Shown piece after piece: positions 35,287-46,640 of a DNA stretch of 64,000 nt. The notes under the pieces were generated by a model. It saw only the letters and a list, made by a program, of their open reading frames with translations. It was not told the DNA's origin and ran no database searches. Origin of the DNA: Ahaetulla prasina. Lineage: Eukaryota > Chordata > Lepidosauria > Squamata > Colubridae. The stretch's first letter is position 1, and each line of letters starts with the position of its first letter. The position numbers and the translations under genes are program-made. The stretch covers positions 234,457,794-234,521,793 of the forward strand of contig NC_080540.1 in assembly GCF_028640845.1 (NCBI RefSeq), in the 5' to 3' direction.

Positions 35287-35915
35287 TTTGATTTTTATAC
35301 CGCCCTTCTCCCGAAGGACTCAGGGTGGTGTACAGGCAGAATAAAACAAACAATACAAAATACAATTAAAATGCAATTTAAAAAACTTATTTAAATTAGC
35401 CTGACGATTTAAAAATTTACCATACACTAAAAAACCCCATTTAAAATTAATAAAATTTGACATTTAAAATTCAATTTAAGCCAGCCCCGCGCGGATAAAA
35501 AGGTGTGTCTTCAGTTCGCGGCGAAAAGTCCGAAGGTCAGGTATTTGGCGTAAACCTGGGGGAAGCTCGTTCCAGAGTGTGGGAGCCCCCACAGAGAAGG
35601 CCCTTCCCCTGGGGGCCACCAGCCGACATTGTTTGGCGGACGGCACCCTGAGAAGTCCCTCTCTGTGAGAGCGTACGGGTCGGTGGGAGGCATGTGGTAA
35701 CAGCAGGCGGTCCCGTAGGTACCCAGGCCCTAAGCCATGGAGCGCTTTAAAGGTCGTAACCAACACCTTAAAGTGCACTCGAAAGGCCACAGGTAGCCAG
35801 TGCAGTCTGCGCAGGAGCGGTGTTACATGGGAGCTACGCGTAGCTCCCTCTATCACCCGCGCAGCTGCATTCTGGACTAACTGAAGCCTCCGAGTGCCCT
35901 TCAGGGGGAGCCCTA
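35250..35915 (-). mobile_element. 5'-truncated LINE, L2/CR1-group
   Basis: The minus frame 35856-35476 encodes the same ORF2 C-terminus as 4819-5583 (LLRRLHWLPVAFRV, VGAPTLWNELPPGLRQ, FRRELKTHLF). It is followed by the CCGCCCTGAGTCC 3' UTR block and an (ATTT)n tail at 35252-35290. The 5' end at about 35915 falls at CCCTGAAGGGCAC. Confidence 0.8.
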
Positions 35916-36160
35916 TTTAGCCAAAAGATATCCAAATTTTAATGATTTATCCACTTTCATAGAAACCTAGAGTTTGTTCTACCTAAGTGGCAAAGTGTAC
36001 ATTACAAAAATACAGATTCTTCGTGCCCTGACCAAAAATGAAAAAAGAAAAGAAGGAACAAAATGTCAAAACTATATATTTCAGTCGTACATCAAGGACT
36101 TGATATCAGCCCTATTAAACATGATTTTTGGATCATTCTAAAACACACTTAGCTTTAACA

Positions 36161-36331
36161 TGGTTGAGTCTGTGGAGTCCTTGTTGGTCTCTGTGCTTGG
36201 TGGTTTTCTTGAAGACCTGTCATTACCATACTAGGTATCTGATGATGCAACGTAGTTGATGTAATGAAACGTTTGCAAGCAAACCACCGAACACAGAGAG
36301 CACCAAGGACCGCACAGTTCAGACCTGAGCT
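36161..36331. repeat. Inverted pair of Penelope-like ends with hammerhead-like motif
   Basis: The right arm (+) reads CTGATGATG...GAAACGTTTGCAAGC then AAACCACC and AGAGAGCACCAAGGAC. The left arm is its inverse (GTCCTTGTTGG, CTTGGTGGTTTTCTTG, ACCTGTCATTACCATACTAG). The left arm keeps ACCTAGTATGGT (inverse), the hairpin that separates CTGATGA from GAAA in the repeat. CTGATGA (36239-36245) and GAAAC (36266-36270) are hammerhead core elements. Penelope-like terminal repeats are known to carry such ribozymes and to occur in inverted arrangements. Confidence 0.5.
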
Positions 36332-36339
36332 ACAAATAA

Positions 36340-36745
36340 TCTCTTCTATCAATATAGGTCCTCTCCTTAAAATCGATCTTCAAAGACCAAATGTAAGGCC
36401 TGTGTCTAAAGTGGAATAAAAATGAAAGGAGATTCCTTCGAACCAACATCACAATTTGGATTGCACCTCCCTGCACCTCCTTATGTAGTTTGCAAAGATA
36501 TTCATGCAATTGTTAAATAGGTCATATCTCATGTCATATATATTTGGAATCCTATATTCTATGGTTTTGGAGCCACAACCAGTGCCTTTTTATCATAAGC
36601 ACATCACTTTTTTTGAGATCAAAAGCTTCATTTGAATCTTGTGGAATGTCTTCATCTAGACACGGGAAAGTTGGAATGTCTTCATCTAGACAAGGGAAAG
36701 TTGGACTGGACAAAGTAGAAAAAGGGCATGTTCAGGATAAAAATC
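36340..36745. other. Unrecognised; short tandem duplication
   Basis: TGGAATGTCTTCATCTAGAC followed by A(C/A)GGGAAAGT is tandemly duplicated at 36641-36700. Otherwise nothing recognised. Confidence 0.4.
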
Positions 36746-36746
36746 A

Positions 36747-36800
36747 AGCATAGCATAGCATAGCATAGCATAGCATAGCATAGCATAGCATAGCATAGCA
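36747..36800. repeat. (ATAGC)n microsatellite at a SINE tail
   Basis: About eleven copies of ATAGC (GCTAT on minus), directly attached to the 3' end of the SINE at 36801-37035. Confidence 0.95.
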
Positions 36801-37035
36801 TTTAGACTTATATACTGCTTCACAGTGCTTTACAGCCCTCTCTAAGTGATTTACAGAGTTCAGCACATTGACCTCAACAATCTGGGTCCTCATTTTACCC
36901 ACCTCAGAAGGATGGAAGGCTGAGTCAACCTTGCGCCTGGTGAGATCCGACCTGACAAATTGCAGTCAGCCAGCAGTCAGCAGAAGTAGCCCACAGTGCT
37001 GCATTCTAACCACTATGCCATCATGGCTGCCCCAC
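36801..37035 (-). mobile_element. tRNA-derived SINE (GCTATT-tailed family)
   Basis: On + it reads from the tail: CTTATATACTGCTTCACAGT, GCTTTACAGCCCTCTCTAAG, CTCATTTTACCCACCTC, AAGGATGGAAGGCTGAGTCA. The inverted head follows (GCATTCTAACCACTATGCC). It is the inverse of 14155-14368 and 40925-41150. Confidence 0.75.
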
Positions 37036-37039
37036 CACA

Positions 37040-39930
37040 TGTTGGCCATGTTGAATTTAGGTTATAAGATATAAAGTTTCACCACAGTTGAAGAATGCTG
37101 TTATGCACCCCCTGAGCTAGATTGGAATTGTTGTTTATGGGGTTTTCTCAATCTGTTCAAAATGTCACAGGTTGAGCTTTCTTTTATATCATGTCAATGG
37201 CAATTGTATGTGAGAATCATGAATTCCTCCAGTGCTTATAATAAAGGGTGCTCATATTACATTTTGAGAAAAAAAGAAAGGTTGTCTCAATATGCTAACC
37301 TCCTCCATCTGCAAGCAACAATATCTTTACACAGAGAGAGAGGATTATTATTAAATGTGGTATTATTTAAATCTCACTAGATGGATAATTACCAGGAGAA
37401 GTAAATTAAACAGAGACATTCTGGATCTAATGAATTATCATGCACCCATTCTCTAGTTCATACACTTTCTGAAAAAGGTGTAAGAAGATACTGCAATTAG
37501 TTGACGTACTATAGCTTTTTGAAAACCAGTGGCCATTATACAATAATTAGATATATTCTTCTATTGCCTAAAGTTTCCTCAGCATCAAGTAAATTGCCTT
37601 TTGAATAATGCACAGCACTGGTTGCTACATAAATCAAGATTTCAATTTTTTTTTGGTCTTTTTACCATATACAAGGCTTGTTTGTAAAGTATGAAATGTA
37701 TTTTTGTTTATTAAATCAAAATATTTTAATTTGAAGATTGGAAATCTTCCATCCTCCTCCTCCCCCTCCTCCTTCCCCTCCTCCTACTCTTTCTTCTTCA
37801 TACCAAAAAGTGTAAGAGAAGTAGCAGTTTTAGAGAGAGTTTTCTGGCTGAAATAACAAGACCTGTTCAGGTGTTCCATCACACTTCCAGTTCTCTGAAA
37901 ATGTCTTAAAGGTTTCCTTACTAGCTAGATTCATTCTCTCTCCCCCCACCCCCATTTTAACTTCAGACATATGGCAGCAAAATTGTTCCTTGGAATGAAA
38001 GCTCAAAGCTGGATGACAAATACTCCTTTCTCTTCTGGTGATTCATCCTCAGTGTTTTTTAAATAGCAAGACATTGATAATGTCTACCAATCTAAGCCAA
38101 GTCAAAGCTTCCTACTGTTTCTTCATTAATGGGTCTTTGTAATGAATTGCCTTTTCCCATTGCATCAGTTGAAGAAAATCCAGATAAAGTAAATTATTAA
38201 AATTCAAAATGCAAGGTTGTTACCATCGCTGTGGCAACTAGATGTCTTTGCTGAATTGGTAGCTGCAATTGAACCCTCTTTGAAATATATTCAAATGCTC
38301 AGTTATTACGGGGATCAGCTAAAGTTCTTTATTCCAGATATACATCCTGGATTGAACATGATTTAATTTATTGCATTAGCTATATAATTTATTCTTGGCA
38401 ACCCAGATAGCAGTACAGAATGTGAAATATGTCAGATTTCTTCCTAGTTAATCTTATGTAATGAAAAGGTACGAGAACGATGCAATACTGCACAACAATA
38501 ATTTTTGTATTATATAGAAAAATGCCAAATAAGACGTACATGAGGGTCCAAAATCATTCAAATCTATACCAGCTGTAATAATAATTTGGAACCTTTGTGG
38601 AAATGTTGTACTTACAATTTATATATATTTTTTTAAAAAAAAAACTCTTCTAACATTTTACCCTGCAAACCATTCCTTTTTGGAAAGGCACCGTAAAAAT
38701 ATTTTCTGTTTTGGGGATTCTGTCTATTGAAAGAACAACAAACTGAAAACCTTCCACACTGCCTTTTCAAGAAGAAAATTTGTTATTTCAACGTCCTTCT
38801 ATTTCAAATATATGCATTTTTTAAAATGCAGGTCCAGTTGCACAGGCATAACCTCAGGTTGTCTTCTAAAGTAATTTTAGGAGTTCAATTATTATGCCAA
38901 AGCCAGGAGGTGGGGGGTGGTTATTGCTTTTTATTGTTTTTTATATTGGGTTTTTAGTCTTGTAAGCTGAAGACATGTAAAATTTCTTAAATAAACAAAC
39001 AAATAAATAAACTTTGTCTATTCTCAGTCTTATCTGGCTGAAGTTTTATAAAAGGCAGAGACAGAAACCTCCACAGCCGATCATTGTGAGGGATGTGAGT
39101 CACTTTGTCTCCACACAAGCTTGTGGTGGGGAAAACAGAAGGCTGGGCATTGGGTAGGTTTTGCCTCTTGACTTGATCCAATCAATTAATTTTTGAGGAA
39201 AAGAAATAAATAAATGTCTTGGTAGATCACTATGAACATCCACCCCTTATGTACAGTACCTGCACTGTGATACCACGCCTAAAAGGAAAGGGGGAAAGGT
39301 TGTGTATTTTTCAGAATGTGTTCCTCCCATCCTTCTGCAGGTGCCTATAGATAGAGGTGTTCTCCAGCCTCCTTTCTTAGATTAAGAATGAACCAACTTT
39401 TTCAGACTGAGGGCATTTGGTGTCTGTATGATGTGTCAAGGGCTATTTTCAATCATTCTCAAAAAAAAAATGGGTAGGGTAAGGGCCACATTGGACAAAA
39501 ACACTTTAAAATGTAAACCTTGGTGCTTTTTTGTTAACTTAAAGAATGTTTAATCTAAATTTAATTGAAATTCAACACTTCTAAAGTGTTGTGTCATGAA
39601 AATCACCAGAATATAACTGCCATTTTGTGGAAAGGATCTCAGGGTAACATATCAGGGCTGCATATCGCAGTTGCCTAACTCTAACTAAAAAAAAATGGTC
39701 CAATCTTTATGACATTGAAAAAGGTCAACTTTAGGAAATGAAGGGTGGATTGAAGGATCCAAGAATACCACATATATGATCTACCACACTTGTCTTGTAT
39801 ACCTGAACAAACATACTACATTTTGAATTTCTGATCAATCTACTTCTGTTGGTCATTGACAAAGGACACAAATCGAAATTTAGAACTGCAAATCTCCTAC
39901 TTGAATCACCACAACAATTTCTTAAATCAT
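37040..39930. other. Unrecognised non-coding stretch
   Basis: About 2.9 kb with no firm family. A pyrimidine-rich CCT/CTC tract lies at 37750-37800, and a possible LINE tail (AAATAAACAAACAAATAAAT) at 38935-39010. No exon-like frame. Confidence 0.4.
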
Positions 39931-39936
39931 CTATAC

Positions 39937-40154
39937 CAGGGGTGTCCAACCTTGGCTGCTTTAGGACTTGTGGATTTCAACTCCCAAAATTCCTTAGCCA
40001 GCAACTGCGATATGCAGCTCCTGAGAGTGTTACCCCGCAATCCTTTTCTACAAAATGGCAGCAATATTCTGGTGGACTTTCATGCATGGCTGGTTAGGGA
40101 ATTCTGGGAGTTGAAGTCCACAAGTCTTAAAGTGGCTAAGGTTGGATACCTCTG
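39937..40154. mobile_element. hAT-type MITE
   Basis: The left end CAGGGGTGTCCAACCTTGGC and right end CTAAGGTTGGATACCTCTG are inverted. Flanks are ATCTATAC (39929-39936) and ACCTAAAC (40155-40162), 6 of 8 matching, both with central TA. At 218 bp it is longer than the 108-135-bp copies and keeps a unique centre. Confidence 0.75.
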
Positions 40155-40159
40155 ACCTA

Positions 40160-40855
40160 AACCAAGAAGAAAAAGTAGAATAGCCCAAAAGAGTGGAACG
40201 TAGGTGAGACACTTCCACTCTGTGGAAGAATGCTTCTTCTGTCTGATCTGCCTCAAAAACCTTTCCAAACATGACACTCCTCAAATGTAATATACTTTGA
40301 TGATAAACTAGATTAACTTTCCCCACTGCAAGAGAAAGGCCACCTGTTGCCAAAATGTCCATGTTCTTGTTGGCTGTCTTGTAACTGTCATCACTTCAAT
40401 GCAATCTGCACCTAACATGATGGAATATAATGAATATGTCAGGAGTTGGCCGTCAGCCATCCGAGTACATGAAAACTTGGCTTACGTACAGTGTCAGCGT
40501 GGAGGCCTTGCCTATCATCTTGTGCAAAGGATTTCTGCACCACTTGATTTGTTTGCTCAGGGTTTGTTTTTCTTGGAGGGGAACACATTTACTGAATGGC
40601 TTTTTGACAGCCCATCCAAACATTTGCAGTTTGGGAAACCAGTGCTTCCTCTTGCAAGCCTCTTAACTAATGGGCGGTATGAAATGCCACTGCTGCTGAT
40701 TGCACGAGGTGTTTATTCTTGGTATATTACCATGGAAAGGTTTAAATGAGGCTTGAGTGTTTACCTAGGGTGGAATAATCCCATGATGTAAAAAAGACTC
40801 TTACCGTTTCAGGGCTACCCTTTTAAATCAGGCAACCGTGTATTGGTTTTTGTGC
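40160..40855. other. Unrecognised; 116-codon frame of unknown meaning
   Basis: A + frame at 40399-40749 has unremarkable composition and no motif I recognise. There is no splice or promoter context to support a gene. It could be a fragment of an old repeat or processed pseudogene. Confidence 0.3.
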
Positions 40856-40857
40856 AC

Positions 40858-41445
40858 AGACAGTCCTTGACTTAAAACCATTTGTTTAGTGACTGTTCTC
40901 AGTTACAACGGCACTGAAAAAAGTGATGAGCATGGTGGCACAGTGCTTAGAATGCAGTATTCCAGGCTAATTCAGCTCACTGCCTGGAGTTCGATCCTGA
41001 CTGGCTCAAGGTTGACTCAGCCTTCCATCCTTCCAAGGTCAGTAAAATGAGGACTGAGATTGTTGGGGGAAATATGCTGACTCTGTAAATCACTTAGAGA
41101 GGGCTGTAAAACATGGTGAAGCAATATATCAGTCCAAGTGCTACTGCTTTTGTTTTTCACATTTACAACCATTGCAGCCCATGGATTTCGGTAAGCAAAA
41201 TGCGTGTGTTTGGCAACTGGCATGTATTTATGACAATTGCAAGGTTATGAGCTCATGTGATCACCGTTTGTAACTTTCCCAGCTGGTTTCCGACAAGCAA
41301 AATTAATGGGAGAAGCCAGATTCACTTAACAACTGCATAATTTACTTAACAACTGCGGCAGAAAAGGTTGTAAAAGGGCAGCAAAACTGCTTTGCTTAGC
41401 AATGAAAAGTTTGGGCTCAGTTATGGTCCTAAGTCAAAGACTATA
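40858..41445. repeat. Palindromic TAGTCCTTGACTTA family, split by a SINE
   Basis: Left end CAGACAGTCCTTGACTTAAA and right end GGTCCTAAGTCAAAGACTAT. The interior carries TTCACTTAACAACTGC and TTTACTTAACAACTGCGG. The SINE at 40925-41150 lies within. Confidence 0.6.
40925..41150 (+). mobile_element. tRNA-derived SINE (GCTATT-tailed family)
   Basis: Head GAGCATGGTGGCACAGTGCT, B box GAGTTCGATCC, body AGCCTTCCATCCTTCCAAGG and AAATATGCTGACTCTGTAAA, tail AGTGCTACTGC. Confidence 0.8.
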
Positions 41446-41656
41446 CTTTCTCTATTGTGGACTTTATTTTCTTTAAACAAAAAGGGACACATCCAATATT
41501 GCATAAGGGAATGTTGACTCCTGTGATGGGACTGAGCTGTTTCCCCTTTCCTCCCTAATGTACCCTCAAAAGCCACTCTGGAGTTTAGTGAGACACTCTC
41601 AGGGGTGCAGGCAAAAGATGGGGAATTCCAATCTGTACTGACTGTTAGATTTCATC

Positions 41657-41850
41657 TAGTAATGGGTCCCAGTTACCTTCGCTACCGGTTTGGAACCAGG
41701 AGAGTGCGCATGGCGCCTCTGTACATGAGCAGAACTTTCGGCACATGTGCAGAGGATCGGTGATGACGTCCAAGTGGGTGGGCGGAGCCTCCCACCATCA
41801 CCGCTACTAGTTCACCCGGACTGGGGCAAACTGGTAGAAACCCACCACTG
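41657..41850. mobile_element. hAT-like MITE, CAGTGGTGGGTT family
   Basis: Starts TAGTAATGGGTCCC and ends AGAAACCCACCACTG. A perfect 8-bp duplication ATTTCATC flanks it (41649-41656 and 41851-41858). The GC-rich core resembles 15669-15843 (GGCGGAGCCTCCCACC against GGCGGGAGGCTGCGCC). Confidence 0.85.
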
Positions 41851-41984
41851 ATTTCATCTATTGTTTAGTTTGCAATGTTGCAGGATCCAATATGAGTCAG
41901 TCACCGGGGTCCACAGATTGGTTCTTCCAAGCTTTTGGGTTTGTCCTGGAGCTCATCCTCAGGGAACTTCTCAGTCTCTAGGAC

Positions 41985-42130
41985 GTGTCTAAATATCTCA
42001 CACATTGATTACACTCCATCTTGAGAATTGTACCTAGTTCTGGGTACTACACTGTAAGGAAGAATAGAGAACATGACATACGTAACATAGGATAATGAAA
42101 AGAAGGATAATGAAAATGATCAGGATACTG
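41985..42130 (+). mobile_element. CR1 LINE remnant
   Basis: GAGAATTGTACCTAGTTCTG with GGTACTACACTGTAAGGAAG resembles the decayed CR1 block encoding xxCYLVLG. Short and uncertain. Confidence 0.4.
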
Positions 42131-42137
42131 GAAAACT

Positions 42138-43213
42138 ACAGGTAGTGGTCACTTAACAATCAGTGGTTTAGAAGTCAAAGGTACCATGGACCTCCCCAGA
42201 ACTACTTATGATCTGTTTCGGAACTTCAACAGTTGCATGATCATATGATCAGATTTGGAGCATTAGGCAACCAGCTCACATTTACAGCTGTTTGCAGGGA
42301 CCTGCAGGCATATCAACATGGTTTTTAGAATTTTTTCTTTTTCTTTTCCTTCCTTCCTTCTTTCTTTCTTTCTTTCTTTTTTTTTTTTGCTGGTTTCTAG
42401 AATGTACTTCAGTTTCTAGTAAAAAAATGCCCATTAGGGAAAATGGGTTTGAATAACGACTGTGGTGCTTGCTGAACCACCACTGCAAAAAAAGTCAGAA
42501 AATTGGGTGGGTTAATGATCACTTAATGATCACTAAGGTTTAGTGATCATTCTTCTACACAGGAATTACTGAGTCTGTCATCTATAAATGTCTGGTTTGG
42601 CTCTGCAACTAAACAAGACAGACACAGACTTCAGAGGATAATTAGAACTGCAGAAAAAACAATTGCTACCAACCTGCCTTCCATTGAGGACCTGTATAAT
42701 GCAAGAGACAAAAAGAGGGCTGTGAAAATATCTACAGACCTCTCACATCCTGGACATACATTTTCAACTTCTACCTTCAAAACAATGGTTATAGAGCATT
42801 GCACGTCAGAACAACTAGACACAAGGACAGTTTTTTCTCGCATGCTATCACTCAGCTAAACAACTAATTCCCTGTCAAATAATTTACTAAGACTGTATTA
42901 CTATTATTCTTCTCAACCCTCCTATTACCTATCTTCTTCTACTTATGACTCTAACCTTGTTGCTTGTATCTTTATGATTTATATTGTTTTATTTAGTTTC
43001 CTAGTCTGATTTTGATTGCTTATTTAGTATCTTATGACTATCACTAAGTGTTGTATCTTATGATTCTTGATGAATGTATTTTTTATGTACACTGAGAGCT
43101 TATGCACCCCAGACAAATTCCTTGTGTGTCCAATCACACTTGGCCAATAAAGGATTCTTATTACCACCATAATTCCAGGCTCAATTATGTTTGGAAGTCA
43201 AGGACTACCTGTA
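42138..43213. repeat. Palindromic TAGTCCTTGACTTA family, split by a LINE
   Basis: Left end CAGGTAGTGGTCACTTAACA and right end AGTCAAGGACTACCTG enclose a (TTTC)n run (42335-42390) and the LINE at 42545-43162. Without the LINE the repeat is about 460 bp, similar to the others. Confidence 0.6.
42545..43162 (+). mobile_element. LINE 3' part, TTGGCCAATAAA/ATTCT-tailed family
   Basis: Encodes the decayed CLVWLCN-KTDTDFRG block, then NCRKNNCYQPAFH. It runs to the same 3' UTR as 27241-28015 (CAAATTCCTTGTGTGTCCAA, CACTTGGCCAATAAAGGATT) and ends in TCTTATT. Confidence 0.7.
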
Positions 43214-43214
43214 A

Positions 43215-44575
43215 ATCTTACAAGGAGTGAGTTAGGAAACTCTGTGTTTAATTCTGAATAAAATTGCTTGGAGCAGGGAGGTGATATGATAGCATATGTT
43301 ATTTTCATACAGTTGACTGGGTTTCCCATGCCCCAGAAAAATGCTAAAATTATTCTCTATTGTCTTAGAATATCATAATCTGTCCTTCTCTTCTTCATTG
43401 TCCTTCACGTTTGCTCTTATTTCATAAGAAAGACAAAGAATCCCTCATACCAATATACATGCCAGGGTGAATTTCAAATCCAACTCTAGCACATTTGGTT
43501 ATGATTAGGTTATAAAATCAGAGGAAAATAGTTCAAAGTAGTTGTTAATGAATTGGCCAGGATTAAGATTATCTTTGTGACAATCAGAAATAAAATTAAA
43601 ACATAAGTAGTTTGCAAAATATTCCTTCGGGGAATATTTGCCACAGATGGGATCACAGAGACTTAGACATGAGCCTTATCTAAATCTAGCAGCGAGAGAG
43701 AAAGTATGAAGGCCGGGAAATTAATAACGGAATGAACTGAGGTTAATTGGCTTGAGAAAGATGTTCTTGCTCGGATGGTAGATTATGGTAATAATTCCTT
43801 CCCTTGGGCGGAAGAGGCGGAAGTTATGAACATTGAGGAAACCAACTGTGACTGACTTGCAGCCTCCCTTAACATGCTGTAAAGATCATCTGTAGAAGAA
43901 AGACAGCAATGTTTGTTGAGTGTATATACTTACCTGGGAAGCTGCTCTCTGAGTGTTATTCAAGCTTTGGTTATTTATGGATGTAGGTAGGTTTGTTTGA
44001 CTTGGTAGAATTAAAATTAGGACTCATGAGCGCATGGATTTTCTCATACCCGTGATATGAGATTCCTGACACTGTTCTGATTTCTTGGGATCATCTCCAT
44101 CTGATTGAGGTTAGATCTTGTACAAAATTTCCCCAGCCACACTAGAGCTGATAATGACATAATGGTTCCCATGAGACAAAGGCATTACGGAAATGGTCCC
44201 AACGTTGGTTACTTTAGCCTTCCCTAGATATTACTGCTCAAGTGGTCATGCTTTTAGACATGCTTGTCATAGTTAGTAAGGCTCTCGCAATGACAGATGA
44301 CTCTATCAATGTCAATTTCTCTTGGTTTCAAATCTGAGAGTCATTTCATCCTCTTCTGCATCCATTACTTCTTGCAAAAAACGAATACATTTTTCTGCAT
44401 CTTTTTTAAAAAATGTGCAAATGTTTTAATACAATATTGCATAATGAATGTATTTTTGCAGTGCATTTTCATTGATATTATCTCTTTTGGTGTGTTATTC
44501 TATGTTGTATGCATATATTTGCAAAGGCCTTTGGAAGGAATGACTAGTGCACCTTTCTTCCTTTCTGTTTCTCTC
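43215..44575. other. Unrecognised non-coding stretch
   Basis: Nothing recognised over 1.3 kb. Confidence 0.4.
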
Positions 44576-44577
44576 TG

Positions 44578-44578
44578 G

Positions 44579-44651
<73 letters not shown>

Positions 44652-44652
44652 T
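44578..44652. repeat. (TTTC)n microsatellite
   Basis: A perfect CTTT run of about 75 bp. Flanking sequence ending AATTGTAAACCACTAGATGA looks like a LINE 3' tail. Confidence 0.95.
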
Positions 44653-44799
44653 TTCCCATTGTTTTTTTTCCTTTTCTGGTGTTTTTGTGTTTTCTGTACT
44701 GTTCTTTGTTTTTCAATTGTAAACCACTAGATGATAGAAATGGAGGAGCATATATGATTAATAAGTTCATTGCACAGTCAGTCAAATGTTCAGACTAGA

Positions 44800-45425
44800 A
44801 TTGGCATTTTTGTCCCCCTAAGAATCTGAGAAGGGCAGATGTCATTGCTTAATAATAGTAAAGGTATGGTTGCAGGATGTAAGCTGCTCCAAGTGAAGTT
44901 GCCTCTTGAAATTGACTGATGGTAATTTTTGTCAATGCTGATAGTGTTCAAGATGTTTTGGGATTGCACCCAAGGCACCTATTGCTATTGATACTATATT
45001 TGCTTTGTTTTGCCACAGTTGTTCTACTTCTACTTGCAGATCTTTATATTTTGTGATTTTCTCCAGTTCTTCTTCTGTTATCTACAGGTTCTTCAAGGCT
45101 TCACTATACAGATATATTTGTCTTTCTTATTTATAAGTGTGAAGTCTGGGGTGTTATGTGGCAGGTGCTTGTCTAATGTCCCAAAACACTTTAGCTTCTT
45201 CATTTTTCCTTACTTTGTCTACTTTGTGATCCCATCAGTTCTTGCTTGCAGTCAAATGTATTTCTTGCAGATCTTCCAGGGCACCATTGTTGATATTTTG
45301 TCATGCCAATATTTGTAGTCTGTGCAAACTTTTTGTAGCACCTAACTAGGTGATCTGCTGTTTCTTTAGCTTTTTTGGAGAGACGACATTTGCTGTCTTC
45401 TCAGTTCTTGTTTTGTATCCATTAC
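44800..45425 (-). mobile_element. Decayed non-LTR retrotransposon C-terminus (R2/R4-like?)
   Basis: Minus-strand pieces include an AIGALGAIPKHLEHY motif, found near the C-terminus of R2/R4-type single-ORF LINEs. Upstream are CYKKFAQTTNIGMTKYQQW and DHLVRC-type residues of a zinc-binding/endonuclease region. Stops interrupt it throughout. The family is a guess from motif order. Confidence 0.4.
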
Positions 45426-45553
45426 TGTTATTATTATTTCATTTTTTATGCATTTTATGCACAATCTTCTCTCTTATGCACTTTATATTTCAGGATCCAG
45501 TATTAGCCCCAAGAATAGTTGGATTGTGATCCATGGATTACAGTTAATAGTTG

Positions 45554-45630
45554 GATTCATACATTAATGAGACTCTCCCTTATATGTATATTCCATACTT
45601 ATAAGGGAGAGTTTCATTAATGTATGAATC
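45554..45630. repeat. 77-bp near-perfect hairpin (pre-miRNA/MADE-like)
   Basis: Arms 45554-45583 and 45601-45630 are 30 bp each and fully complementary except one G-T wobble (ATGAGACTC against GAGTTTCAT), with a 17-nt loop. There is no recognisable terminal family. The geometry matches a microRNA precursor or a mini palindromic MITE such as MADE1. Confidence 0.8.
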
Positions 45631-45724
45631 AACAGACTGAGGGGCAAATTCTGCAATCATTTGGGCAACAAAGTAAAGAATTCATTCTTGTCTGTATACT
45701 TACAAAGAATCCTGTGTTCAGATT

Positions 45725-45865
45725 TATTTTATTTATTTATTTGTCAAGTATGTATTAGATAATATATATAAGTATAAGCATGAATTGAATACATAAAATA
45801 AATACAATTAATGGTAAAATTAGGACAGGGACGATAGGCACGCTGGTGCTCTTATATGTACGTAT
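45725..45865 (-). mobile_element. LINE 3' tail, family of 30190-33115
   Basis: TTATTTGTCAAGTATGTATT, AGTATAAGCATGAATTG and AGGACAGGGACGATAGGCAC match the 3' end at 30210-30340. Confidence 0.65.
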
Positions 45866-46076
45866 TATATGTATTATATTATATGTATGGATAAGTTTTT
45901 TTAAATTTCAAGTTCTAACAAGATGCAAACTATAAATAGGTAGAAAAAATAACCTTGAGGAACAGGAGGAAGAACTGCTACCAAGAGAACAGTCAGATAA
46001 GAGAAATCTGAGTCCAGAGCAGCACTGTAATCTGAGTAAGCATCTCAGACATGACCCTCTCTAGGACAGGTAGTTC

Positions 46077-46462
46077 CTGACTTACGATCACAACTGAACC
46101 CAAAGTATCTATATTGCTAAGTGAGACAGTTGTTAAGTGAGCTTTGCCTTATTTTATGACCTTTCTTGCTACAGTTGTTAAGTGAATCACTGCAATTTTT
46201 AAGTTAGTAAGATGGTCGTTAAGCAAATCCAGCTTCCCCATTGACTTTGCTTGTCCAAAATTCACAAGGTGATCGCATGACCCCCAGGACACTGCAATTG
46301 CCATAAATATGAACTGGTTGCCAAGCATTCGAATTTTGATCACATGACCCTGGAGATGCTGTGACAATCATAAGTGTGAAAAATGAACTTAAGTCACTTT
46401 TTTCAGTGCTGTTGTAACTTTGAATGGTCACTAAATGAACTGTTGTAAGTGAGGACTATCTG
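46077..46462. repeat. Palindromic repeat, TAGTCCTTGACTTA family
   Basis: Left end CAGGTAGTTCCTGACTTACG and right end TTGTAAGTGAGGACTATCTG are inverted. It shares TGCTACAGTTGTTAAGTGAA and AATGGTCACTAAATGAACTG with 28571 and 63408. Confidence 0.7.
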
Positions 46463-46532
46463 TCTTCACAAATATAAAGGGGAGGTGTGTGGAAGGGGAG
46501 AAGCTCATCCAGACCTGCAGATCTGTTTACAG

Positions 46533-46640
46533 CAGAGGTGGGAACTATGGCCCTTTTATGACTTGTGGACTTCAACTTCCATGCTGGCTCTGGAATTCTG
46601 GGAGCTGAAATCCACAAGTCATAAAGAAGCCATATTTCCT
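46533..46640. mobile_element. hAT-type MITE remnant, ATGGCCCTTT family
   Basis: CAGAGGTGGGAACTATGGCC, ACTTGTGGACTTCAACTTCC and the inverse GAAATCCACAAGTCATAAAG. The right terminus is degraded and no duplication was found. Confidence 0.55.

Noticed and set aside
40399..40749. 116-codon frame as a gene
   Set aside because: No recognisable motif, start context or splice context; it may be chance or an old repeat.
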